From contig JAIVFH010000111.1 in the NCBI GenBank assembly GCA_025765595.1, positions 1-64,000 on the forward strand: DNA of 64,000 nucleotides. Direction: 5' to 3'. The notes beneath the pieces are model-generated. The model was given only the letters and a program-made list of their open reading frames with translations. It made no database searches and was not told the origin of the DNA. Positions 12,401 through 23,245 of the stretch are shown one piece after another (position 1 is the stretch's first letter; each line of letters opens with the position of its first letter). The DNA comes from Obelidium mucronatum. Lineage: Eukaryota > Chytridiomycota > Chytridiomycetes > Chytridiales > Chytriomycetaceae. A program made the position numbers and the translations under genes.

Positions 12401-15400
12401 TCGATTCTCCCACCACGTGACGATACGACAGAGTCTGCGTTATCATCCAGAAATAGTTTGATGGGGTCTGCGAAAGTAGCGCTTGTGTTTTGTGGAAAGT
12501 TGTTGAACTCTTGAAGCCAAAGACCAGGAGGTTTAATACCTCGTGTGGATTCAAACTGTGATATCCACGGGCACCGTTGGCGCAAAAATAGAATTAGATG
12601 CTTTAGAATGATAAAGCAGTCACTTGGCATTTGAGGTGCCTGTTTGCGGCCCTCTTAATAAGAAACTGCAAGTTCTTTGATAAGCCCTGGCACTCCCTGA
12701 AAAACTTAAAAATCAATTCGTGAAAGACATTGAGTTATGTTGGGGACGAAGACATACGGAAGTATCGAGCAGGGCCTCCACAAACATAAAATCTTCAAAC
12801 AACTTTCTCAGTTCTCTGTAACGCTGGGCGCTGACCAACGCACGTGGCAATACTCGCAATCTCCTCAAGTTATATGCAACCCCGTCATCCAAATTCCATA
12901 GATTAACATGTCGAGGAAGAAGTTTGTAGGGTTTTAAATTTCCTTTCCAATTCTCCCCATTTGAACCAATCGATTTGATGTAAACATGTAGAGCAGCTTG
13001 CGAGTCTTTTCCTTTCCGATCCGGATCCGTCCAATCGTTATTAAAATAAGCCGCAATATCTTCCATTGTAGATTGAATGGTTTTGGAATCCGAGACGTAT
13101 CTTGCTTTAGCAACGTCTCTGGCCACATCATGGTTCCATTTCAGCAAGTTGGGACCCCGTTCATATCCCCGACCACGAATCACCAGCTCAAACTCTTTGA
13201 CCATGGTATTTAATAAGTGAATAATTGCAATGGACGGTATACGTGGGATAGGGATCAATGGGGTTAAAGGAGAAATACTGCTGCACTCAATTTGACTTGC
13301 TATTGAATCCGCCAGAATTTCAGGATCAAGACTAAGCAAGTCTTCCAAAGCAGTTTCAGACAGCCCATCCCTCACGAGTATGAGTAATCGCGATAAACGA
13401 GCCACCATATTTTTCCCATGAAGCTTCTCGGCAACATCAAAAAACCGATCCACAACCTTTTCTTCCGCTTCCTTTGGATCGGTAATGACGGGAGGGTTGA
13501 AAGGCTCCCAGGATTTGAGTCTTCTCGCGTGTAGATACAACTGCCGAAGGATCCAAGGGTTAGTGGTGAATCCAGAGGACGAGACGGCGGTAGCAGCTAG
13601 CAGCAAGTTTCTCCTTTGAGGTTGTGTTAAACTGATACAGTCTACTCGCATCCATCGATTCAATTCTACTTGACAGTTTGGAATGTCAGTAGAGTCTAGA
13701 GAATACTGAAGCTCGTCAAAGACTTCAAGTTTTGCTTGGGATAAGAGCATATGAGCCCTTTCTGTGCGCATTTTTATGTTTTCATAAATTTGGCTCTCGC
13801 AAGAAAAAGATAGACCAATGTGAGCAAATGGGACGTTGTTTTCGATAGGCAACCAGGAAAGAGTGGATCCAATATCATCAGATGTGAGTTTATCCACACC
13901 CAAAAGAATCAAGAGTATTGGTCTATCCCATGTGGCAGTTCGTAAACATTCTACGAAGCTCTGGCACAGCCTTGAGTAGTCTGAGGGCAAGTAATCTGAA
14001 TCAAGTACAACATCTTGAGTACTGTCTGGCCCATTCAATTGGTGAATAATGTTGCTGTTTGCCCGCTTAATTTGACGGCAGATCGACTTTATCAGTGTGA
14101 GGGTGTTGGATGATTCTGGAGATGCTCCAATAAATCGGACAATGGTCAAAGGCGTCGAAGTAAATGCGCTCCCACTTATGTTTATCGGGATGGCTTCATT
14201 GAGATATTTTTGAACTCCTTTGCAAAGCAGACTGGCTGCTCCTGCGCCCATGGTTCCCTGAATCACAAGAGGCGGGATTCCAAATCTGTACCGTGTTTTA
14301 AAGAAGGAAACCACCTTGTTCGCCAATCTGATCTTCCCATTGAATGACTGAATGCTTTCATTGAAAAGCCTCGTGTGACACAGAACTTCTTCACGAACTG
14401 GATCCAGGTGAAGCCTTTCAGTGGCTTTCAGCAATGAGCTTTCGAGGAGATCTGTAATCGATTCCGTGATATTAAGGATATATCGCTTGACATCTTGGTC
14501 CTGAAGGCGCAATCCCACCCCCTCCAAAAACTCAACCTGTAAAGACAAAGGCGGTTGAGCCCACATCAGGAAGAAAATTAATTCACCCACCTCATCTGTG
14601 ATAATATTTGAATCCTTTATCCAATCTTGCAATCTCGTCTTCAGCTCTTTTAGTTTGTTGGCTGCTTCAAAGTCCGGCTCATTTCCGCGCCAGTCCATAT
14701 AACCACCAATGCTGTCTTTCGTTTTTTCTCCTTTCCAATCAAGATCTCTTAAGACCAAAATAGCATCTTCTGTAGGACCTTGTATGGCTCGCAGCGACTC
14801 AACTTCAACTTTGCTCTTTCGAAGCATATTCAGGGCATCCAAGTCCTCCTCCGCCCAGTCTTTGACATTAAAAAGCGCATCAGCCGAGCGGTTCATGCAT
14901 TGAAGTAATACCTCCCTCGTATATCTGTTATGTTTCGGTTTGGGTAAGCTCACCATAACGACTTAAAAAAATAGAGACTTACTGCCATTCAATTTTGGCT
15001 GCCCGAAAACCCTTTGTATTGATATCCATTGCAAAATCAGGGATATTGCTTGAAACGTTGAGAAGAGAATACGCCGCAGGTACAACATTTTCATTCAACC
15101 TGTACCATCTCTTCAACACTTCTTCGAGATCAGGTCCATCTGTTTCGGCAACATTTTGGGAAATCGCTTCAAAGAGTTCGATCGAAATTTTCCTGGGCAA
15201 GATACCAAGTTGACCCAATTTATGACTCAGAAATGTGATGATGTGGATTCCAACCGATTCCTAAGATGCTTCATGTCAACTAAAAATGAAAAAGATAAGA
15301 AAAACCTGACCGTCAAGTAGTTTTCCAGCTGCATTGAAGTCAAGTCTGAGTGCATTTGCAAATCAGTGAGGGACTTTGGAACACCCCACTTCAAATCCCT

Positions 15401-17232
15401 GAGAAATATTTCAACACCAAGCTGGTTGGCGCGGCTTTTAATTTTGGGGAGAACGCGGTTGAGAATCTCCCATCTTTCAATCGTACAATCTTCTTCATCG
15501 GAGGTCCAGAGCACACCGATGGAAACAGGATAGCCGTCGGGCAGTTTGAAACCCGAACGCAAGCATACGCCGTGGAAAACTTGATTCCAGGTGGCGGCTT
15601 TCATATCATCCATATCCTTTTGAGCTTGAGTAATCATTGGTTCATAGTCCGACTCATCCACATTGATGGCAGCGAATTGGTATTCTCGGTCTCGTTCGGT
15701 GACTTCCTTCAACTTTTCTAATCTCGCGGCATCCTGGCCAACATCAATTCGAGCTTCAATATTTGATAGATGGATGGGAACTTTGATTTGTTCCTGTTCT
15801 CGCATTCTGGCCTCTTGTTCTTCCAGTCTTAGTTTCTGGGCTCGGTTCAGTCTAACTGCGATTTTATGAGTCGAGTGCGGTTTTTTCCTCGCTTCATCGT
15901 CTGAACTACTTGTCATATCCAAGTGGTTGATATCCAGCGCATCTTGAGTGTATACAGGGTGCTTCGACCGCCAGTTCCGTTCACCACCTTCTTGAAAGGC
16001 TTTGATATACTCCCGTCTTAATTTTTCTCCTTTGGTCAAGTAAACTTCTCTCTGCTGAGGTTCCTCTCCTTCCCTTTCGTCCTCCGACGACTCTTCGCTC
16101 GCTTGAACTAGACTTTGCAGGACTCCCAGCCCGTTTTGGGTTCCCAAATTCGTCTAAATTCCACTTGGATTCAATCGCCCATTTTTGGCGAAGCATTTCA
16201 CTGCGGTTAATCCTAACTCTGAGAGGGACTTTTAAGGGTGGCGGAACTCGCTCGCGTTCCAAAACGTGTTGATATCCTTCAGGAAAACGAGATATACGCT
16301 GAAGGTAAGAAAGATTGGTTCGGCGCTCCTCATCCCAAACTTCGTTTTGATAGTGCGGAAGCCGTGCCTCCACACGTTGCATTAGAATCTGTCATAAGTG
16401 GTTCAGAGGTTTAGAAGTAGGACAAATTTGAAAAATGGGGGTTACCTGATTCGATTCTTCAATTTGTTCAAGGAGTTCCTTCTTTTTTCGTGCAGATGGA
16501 GTTGGCATTGAAGCGGTGACTTTCACTTTGTAATCCGCGTCTAGACCCGAAAACCCTTGAACCACAGACATTTGACGAACCATTCGGGCCAATAGAATAT
16601 GATTCTCTCTCTCAATTCTTCCCATTTTCTCTGTTGATCTTTTAGTTAACCAGTTTAATAACCTTGCAGTCAATCAACTCACGATCTTCATCATGTAACT
16701 TCTTTGCCCTCATTTTTAAATGTCCTTGTACTTGAGGTGGTTTGTTGTCAATGTAAGTTTTCATTGTCGCCAGTTTCTCTTGATGTCTCTTCCTGGCGGC
16801 ATCGTCCCATCTCTTTGCTAGAAGTCTGTTTGCACACGGATAGACCGAGCTATATCGCTTGTGCGCATTACCCGGTGCTGGTGGAGGCAATTTAGAAGTT
16901 GGTGTAGGTCCAGTTTTGACTGGTTTTCTTTCCACATGAACAATTGGACGAGAAAGTCGCTCGAGATCTTCCTGGCTGAGTTTTGGAGCAGCTGCTGATT
17001 TTGGTCTTCGAGTTAAAGATTCATCAGATTTAAGGTGATTTTTGGCGGCTGAGCCAGCTGTTGTTGAAGGGGCGGCTGTATGGGGGCGTTGTTTGGAGGA
17101 GAGTTTGGGGAAAGATTCCCTTCGTGTTTGGACGAAAGAATCTTCGGATTGATCGGAATTGTTTTCATTGATTTCTGGATCAAAGTCACGGTCAATGCGT
17201 GTCTGTCGGTCAGTATCGCTTGAGCGCAACAT
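9486..17232 (-). CDS. CFAP97-domain + NACHT-like + WD40 protein (long, frame-disturbed 3' half)
   Basis: Traced exons: 17232-16683, 16630-16446, 16388-16218, 16153-15311, 15260-14983, 14924-14591, 14536-12758, 12696 to about 9702, 9641-9486; junction phases agree through 12758. Exons 1-2 carry a CFAP97/hemingway-type motif (NRLLAKRWDDAARKRHQEKL ... IERENHILLARMVRQM), known from cilia-associated proteins. Exon 4 ends in an NWD1-like N-terminal segment (GVEIFLRDLKWGV). The next exons are STAND/NACHT-like: GTMGAGAASLL stands in the P-loop position without the usual Lys, and LLILLGVDKL stands for Walker B. The 3' part has WD40 units (GSVKVWNTSTGEE, DNKFLLWTIDHES, GLVRVYRWKSN). An in-frame TAA occurs at 12657-12655, and several one-base shifts lie between 11.1 and 10.1 kb (e.g. 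a C5 run near 10758). Separate CFAP97 and NACHT-WD40 genes remain possible, but only 57 nt, ending in GT and AG, separate the exons concerned. Confidence 0.7.
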
Positions 17233-17241
17233 TGTTTTGAC

Positions 17242-17807
17242 TTGGTCCAAAAAATGACAATTCCCAGCAAGTCAAGTTGTTCTTTCAAAGTCCTTCGTGA
17301 AATATTGGTCCATCTGCCAATTCGCACCGATCTTACCACTGTTGATTATGCCATTCGCAAATCGAGCGAAAATGGTCATCAAGATATTGCGGAACTTCTT
17401 ATGCAATCATCAAGGTTTGCGGTGGACCCTTCAGACTGTAACAATCAAGCAATCTTGTGTGCGTCAGCCATGCAGGGATCGTGAAATTGTTACTGGATGA
17501 TCCTCGTGTCGATGCCGGTATTGCAGTGGGTAGCACCATTATTGGTGCGTCGCGAGATGGCCACACCGATGTTGTTCGTTTGTTGTTGGCAAGTGAAAGA
17601 GTGGATACGAGGAAACTTGGCTTTAACGTCAGCAGTCGAACGCGGTCGATTGGGCGCTGTGAAACTGCTTGTAGCTGTTATGCGCGTGAGATGTTGGGAG
17701 AAATGCGAGCGGCCATTTCTGGAGGCAACTGGGGCGTATTGTTTGACACGGCAGCGCGTTACAGACATACGGAAATTGCTGACTACTTATTGGAAGTACG
17801 AAAGTAG
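17242..17807 (+). pseudogene. F-box-like / ankyrin relic between two flagellar genes
   Basis: Three frames must be combined. The first reads VLREILVHLPI (F-box-like remnant) directly into AIRKSSENGHQDIAELLMQS. The second gives GIVKLLLDDPRVDAG and SRDGHTDVVRLLLASERVD. The third gives LALTSAVERGRLGAVKLLV. It ends with HTEIADYLLEVRK. The spacer between F-box remnant and repeats is missing relative to the copy at 3352. It fills most of the 680-bp gap between two divergent flagellar-type genes and probably landed in a shared promoter region. Confidence 0.7.
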
Positions 17808-17913
17808 ATATAATATACCTACATTATACAATTCTTTTTTTTATAAACGCAGATCTTTTGCCACTTTGTCACGTCGCGTGTTTTACTTTTATTTCGACAC
17901 TGAAACCAGAACA

Positions 17914-20236
17914 ATGAGTCGCCTAATGGCCTCCCACAAGGCCCAAAGCCTCAGCAGCGATCAAGAAATCAACGACGGACTAGGTAAGATCTACCCGTTG
18001 GCCTTGGGTCCCATTGTATCTCATCAACTGATCGGCAGCTGAGATCGAGCTTCAGAAGTTGCAACGCCAGTATCGCATCATGGAGGGCGATCGGAAAGCA
18101 TATTCAGAAGAATCTAGAATCGTGATTACGAAACAAAGGTAATATCTATGGATCTCTTTCCTGCAAAGGCGGAAAAAAAGCCTGACTGGCGTGGAATCAC
18201 AGGGCCACAATTGAAAAACTCAAACGCGACAATGAGCACCTTCACGATGAGCTTCGTCTCCTAGAAACAAGAAACGAAGATCGAAGAAGAAACGGAGCGC
18301 AAAGTAAGAAAGCAGAGGTGATGGCGGATCAGGCTGGTGAGGATATTTTTGCCAACTACTACAATAAGTGCCAACAGTTCAACCATAGAAACCTTTCAAA
18401 AGAAAATCAAACTGATTCTGGGAGAAATTTCTGCACTTGATAACCATATTGCAACAATGGATCGCGATATTGACCAAGAACGCGCTCAACTCGGTGGCGT
18501 CAATGCAGCTTCTCAAAACAGTGAGGCAATCGAAAAGCAAATCCGAGTTCTCGAAAATCGACTGGATAAAGCACTTGTTAAGTTCAACAAATCACTTGCA
18601 GTCAACAAGAGACTCAGGGCAACCATTGATAACCTGCGACGCGAGAGACTGGTTTTTGACAACATATATCGCAAATTTGAGAAGGAACTGTTGGAGCAAA
18701 AGAAACAGATGGCCGAAATCATTGAAATGAGTAATTCAGCATATGAAGCAAGGTAAGATATTGAAGGGTCTAGAAAGATGGAAGCATAATTCACGTAATA
18801 ATTTTATTTCAAAAGGGATGAAGCGCAAGCAAAAATCATCGCGCTTCGTGAGAAAGCCGATAAAGAGTATCAGGCCTACATTCAGGAAATTAAGGAGCTT
18901 GACCGCGCGCTGGAACAAGACCGCAAGCTCAAAGAGTTCATGGCTACTAAAGTTGCAGACAGAGGAGAAGGACTCCTGGACGGGTCTTCGACTCGAAAGA
19001 GAAACGGTATTGTGGTTTCGCTGCACCTCAACTGAGCAACTGATATACTTTAATAGAAAAGGACTCATTCGCCAAAAACATGCAGTCCCAAGACGATGTC
19101 AGCGAATCTCTCGACACATACGAAAAAGCATTTGCTGAAATCCGAAAAGTTACTGGAACTCAAGACATTGGCGAACTTGTACAGCGTTTCAAAGCTGTGG
19201 AAGATCAAAACTTTTCTCTCTTCAACTACGTTAATGAAATTAACAATGAGATTGAGAAAATGGCAGAAGAGATTGTTTGTGTTCAACGCCAGATTGATGG
19301 TTTAAAGGTGGAGATTGTCGCTGCGGAAGAGGAGACCAAGAGAGTTATGCGAGGACTGGAGGTGAACCAAATTACTCACTTAATATTCTATTCAAAGCCA
19401 TTATACACAAACTTCAGAACACTCTCGAACAATCCAAAGAAAAGTGCGTCCACTATGAAAAGGACTACTTGGAAACAACCCAACTTTTGGATGACCTCAG
19501 AAGAGGAACAGAGCGCCTCATCAAACTGTTTCGAACGACGCATCTTGCATGCCCGATTCCGAAACCAATTCCAAATCCGGAACAAGGCGACGCCGCGTCC
19601 ATGAGCATCAATAAAACAGACGAAGAGTTGGAAGAAGAGGCTGGCGAAAAAGAAAGTGCACCTGAAGTAAGATCCGCAAGCGCCAGAATGAGAGCCGAAT
19701 TCGCACAAGCTACCGATGCCCTTTTGGGATCTCATGGGGTGACAGACACAAATTTGTTGCAGTGTCTTGGACTTGTTGAACACAAGACGAACGAACTCTT
19801 GACTCTTCATTACATCTTTAATAACCAAAAGAAGAGCAGCGCTGGAGAAGATAAAGGTGACGCTAAAGAGAGTGGGATTGTGGTTCCCATCAATGGAGTT
19901 GGTGGATTATTGGGACAAGGGCCAATGGCTGCCATTGGGAACATGTCTATTCAAGCTCCAAGCACTGGGTATGTCTGTGGGGGGGTTTTTCATGGCTAGC
20001 GCTTTAATATTCCCAACAGCGATGACCATGATGATGGCGACGATATCTCTGATGACGAGGACAGACCAATGACTCGAGAAGAACTGACTCAAAAGACACT
20101 TCGCGGAGTAAGTAGAATCTTTTCATCTCATGGGGGGTTTTCTGACTCTGGACATTTTCTTTCACAGCTTTCAAAGCGAGAGAAGATGGCAGGCGCACCA
20201 AAAATGGCGGCAAAGAAGAAGAAGAAGCAGGCATAG
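17914..20236 (+). CDS. Outer dynein arm docking complex coiled-coil protein (ODAD1/CCDC63 family)
   Basis: Nine exons with consistent phases: 17914-17983, 18039-18138, 18203-18336, 18389-18752, 18816-19006, 19057-19361, 19418-19968, 20020-20107, 20168-20236; 623 aa. The N-terminus AEIELQKLQRQYRIMEGDRK and KQRATIEKLKRDNEHL is typical of the CCDC63/CCDC114 (ODAD1, algal DC2) family. Most of the protein is predicted coiled coil rich in E, K, Q and R, including FDNIYRKFEKELLEQKK and the EIRKVTGTQDIGELVQRF segment conserved in this family. The C-terminus is acidic (DDHDDGDDISDDED) then basic (KKKKKQA). Known role: anchoring outer dynein arms to axonemal doublets. It implies a motile zoospore flagellum. 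The exon 3/4 junction was chosen by phase (ADQA then ETFQKKI). The flagella-type CFAP97 gene lies head-to-head upstream. Confidence 0.9.
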
Positions 20237-20376
20237 GCATGCTTGCTTACAAACTCGGTTATTTGTTTTACATGCTTCTATTACGAAATAAATACCTTTG
20301 TTATTCTGTTGCATCCCATACTGCTTGCAGTTGATATCTTTTCTCTCTTTTTCCTCCTTCAATCTAATCGCCAACT

Positions 20377-21640
20377 ATGGGCCTGAGTATCTTGTCACTT
20401 CCGCCTGAAGTTATCGAGATGGCCCTTACTCATTTGCCAATTAACCGAAAGCTTCTTGCTGTTGGGTTATCATCGACAGCTCTCTATCGTTCATCTTCAC
20501 CAGTCTCTCTTTTGCCCGCAAGCACCATCTCCATCAACTCCAAACAACGAAATCGTCTTCTATATGGATTTACATGCACTCGGCAGGTTTATTTGATCAA
20601 GAATGGGCGGGTCTGCCCCTCAATTACCAAACCACTCTACGGTGAACTCCTAAGGCATATGCCCGAAGACCCCAAATGGGTATCAGAAGACAATGAATCG
20701 GAATCAGACGAGCTTTTCAAACCACAGCGATGGAATCTGAATCCAACAAGGGCATTGGAAATCATGCAATCGCTTCTTGAACAAAACGGGAACCACAACT
20801 CATCCTTTTCTCCATGGTGCCAGTCAAATCGCCCTATCCATTGGGCAGTAATCAATTGCCACATAGAAGTCGTTAAACTGCTTTTAATGGATAGCGAGAT
20901 GGATTTCTCCGAGGATGACGATAACATGTTGGCCGATTCAGTCTGTTGAAATTGTAAAAGTTTTGCTCAACGACCCCCGGATTGATCCTGCAAGCAATTT
21001 TAATGCTGCTCTCCTAGAGGCGTGCTATAAAGGAAACCTTGAAATTGTCAAACTATTGCTTGCTGCCTCCCCGTCAGTGGACCCATCGATGAATGACAAT
21101 TTGCCCATTCTGATTGCGTCCAATCAGGGATACTCAGAGCTTGTCAAACTCCTTCTCTCGGATCCTCGTGTCGATCCTACCGTCAATGACCATCAGGCTC
21201 TTTTTGGAGCTATTACTGGAGGCCACGACGAAGTTGTTCGGCTGCTGTTACAAGACCCTAGAGTTGATCCCACTGCTGATGGTCACAGGGCGTTTATACA
21301 CGCCATATCAAAAGGAGAATTGCCTGTTTTGGAGGTTTTCCTTGAAGATTCACGTGTGGATCCAAGTGTTGGGCGTAATGTCGCCATCATATCCGCTGCC
21401 ACTGAAGCATGGCCGAGTATTGTAGAAATGCTTCTTTCCGACCCTCGCGTGGATCCATCTGCTAAAGAGAATGAAGCGTTGCGTGGAGCGATGGAGGGAA
21501 TCAAAGAGAGCAAAGATGAATGTGGTTTGTATTGGGAAGTGATTGCGCTTCTATTGAATGACGCTCGAACTAATTTCGAAAATGATTGGGATCTGCAATC
21601 GGAGTTGGCGGAAGTTAACTTTGAAAGAGGATTGCCTTGA
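20377..21640 (+). pseudogene. F-box-like / ankyrin gene with frameshifts and an internal stop
   Basis: It starts MGLSILSLPPEVIEMALTHL, a good match to the F-box-like start of the 38-kb paralog. Compared with that paralog one base is missing near 20495 and two near 20635, so about 45 residues are read in the wrong frame before the sense returns at LYGELL. A deletion near 20940 then creates a stop (TGA 20947-20949). Downstream, ankyrin repeats continue open to 21640 (VEIVKVLLNDPRIDP, ELVKLLLSDPRVDP, IVEMLLSDPRVDPS). A stretch around 21385-21490 is almost identical to 39360-39470. A disrupted gene is likely; some of the indels could be sequence errors, but the deletion at 20940 is larger than one base. 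Confidence 0.72.
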
Positions 21641-21796
21641 ATTGATTGAATTGCTGGCAAAAAAGATACAATCGTGGGACTTATCTCAGTTTTTACCATG
21701 AAGAAGGCATGCTTTCTAATTTGGAATGGCATTCTGAAACGTAAAGCTGACAATAGAAAACTTTTAGTTGATTTGTCATTCTGTTTCAAAAAAAAA

Positions 21797-22966
21797 ATGG
21801 ATTTCGTCTTCTGCGACCCCCCTCCCGGCACTTCTGCTGCCACCTGCCACATGGCCCTCCAAAAGCTGGCAATCTTCTATAATGTAACCGACATTGACGC
21901 TGCTTTGCATGAAATCGGATCCGTGCCAGGACCCCGCTCAATGTCTGCCTGGAACAACAAAAACAAGCTTGGGTTCCTTAAAGGCATACTTACTCTGCCA
22001 CCCGACAAGACCACAAAAATTGAATATGCATCAAAGTTCTTTTGGACTTTCGGGACCTTACGTCTTCCAGCTCCAGACACTGCTGAAGAAGCAAGTTGTC
22101 TGGAACTTCTTTACTACCAGTTCATCCACCCTTTCAAGCAACTCAAAAGCAGAAACATAAATTCCACTGAATCAGTTCGTTATGAATCGCCTCCGCCAAC
22201 TCCAGGTGGATCGGAATCAACTGGTTTGGCTTGGAACGCCCTTGATCCAGGACCACGCAACTTTACAACAGCACTTCTTGAAAGAGACAAGGACTGCCTT
22301 TTTTGCTGGACATGTGTATCGCCTTACATATATCATGAGACGGCTCATCTTATTGGTCAAAGACAAGGAGACCCACTCACCCAAACCGGCTTGGACAGTA
22401 TCTACAGAGTCCAAAACGGAGTTCTGATATGTGATCGGTGTCGCTATCATTTTCGGTTACTCAGATTGTATATTGATGTTGTAGACAATCATGATGGTTC
22501 GAGTCGCTACATTGTTAAAGTCGTGAATCCGACAAATGATCCAGAGTATAAAGAGTTCCGCCAGCGTTTTGGATTGATGAAAGCGACTCGATTTGGATCA
22601 CTTGAATTTTTACCTCCTGGCAGAACTGTTTTTGATGAAAACAATGAATTGACAGTCTACTTTGCTGACTCGGATTCCACCAATTACCCCAACCGCGCAG
22701 CGCTGGCCTTACATAAATCCGCGTGCTTGATTTGGAAAATGGCTGGAGCTGGTAATGATGTTGAAGACTACTTAATTGACGATATAAACGATATAGATGG
22801 TTGTTTAGCAAACGTTTGTACCAGATTGCGGAAATTTGGACGTAACTTGAAAAAAAGGAGCAGCAAAAAAAATAAGGAGTCTACTACTTTATACGAGGGT
22901 TTACAGATGATCAATAAAAACATTGCAATGTTATTTGCAAAGAGTTTTCAGAAACGAAGAATATAA
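21797..22966 (+). CDS. HNH-nuclease-like protein (paralog A)
   Basis: Single exon, 389 aa. The start at 21797 begins MDFVFCDPPP; upstream in-frame codons lack homology to the paralog at 32-33 kb. Residues 165-220 hold a zinc/HNH-like core: CLFCW (C167, C170), TAHLIGQ (H184), QNGVLICDRC (N207, C212, C215) and H218, the H-N-H order of the fungal HNH_2 group. It shares FGFLKGIL-type, PFKQ, YIDV, VKVVNxTNDP and YPNRxALxxHKxACLIWKMAG segments with paralog B, so both domain and flanks are conserved. HNH_2 proteins are common in fungi but mostly uncharacterised; nuclease activity is inferred. The C-terminus is Lys-rich. It begins 157 bp after the broken ankyrin gene. Confidence 0.72.
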   Translation: MDFVFCDPPPGTSAATCHMALQKLAIFYNVTDIDAALHEIGSVPGPRSMSAWNNKNKLGFLKGILTLPPDKTTKIEYASKFFWTFGTLRLPAPDTAEEASCLELLYYQFIHPFKQLKSRNINSTESVRYESPPPTPGGSESTGLAWNALDPGPRNFTTALLERDKDCLFCWTCVSPYIYHETAHLIGQRQGDPLTQTGLDSIYRVQNGVLICDRCRYHFRLLRLYIDVVDNHDGSSRYIVKVVNPTNDPEYKEFRQRFGLMKATRFGSLEFLPPGRTVFDENNELTVYFADSDSTNYPNRAALALHKSACLIWKMAGAGNDVEDYLIDDINDIDGCLANVCTRLRKFGRNLKKRSSKKNKESTTLYEGLQMINKNIAMLFAKSFQKRRI

Positions 22967-23245
22967 TTATGCAGCAACACTTTTAATTCATCCCATGAAA
23001 AAACTTGAAAATAAATACGACATCTTAAAGAAAGAAATAAAAGTCTTCATCTGACTACAGCAGCGCCCATTTCTGAACCCGCACTTCCTCGCCGCCCACC
23101 AGCACCACCACCAACAAACAACAATCCAATAAACCCACGCGTTGCCGCATCCCCACTTACGATTTCCAGTCGCCGTGTTTTCCAATGGGCGCAGCCCAGA
23201 ATTCGGCAAAGGTCGCGTCATTACTGGGTGTACATCCTCCGCCTC

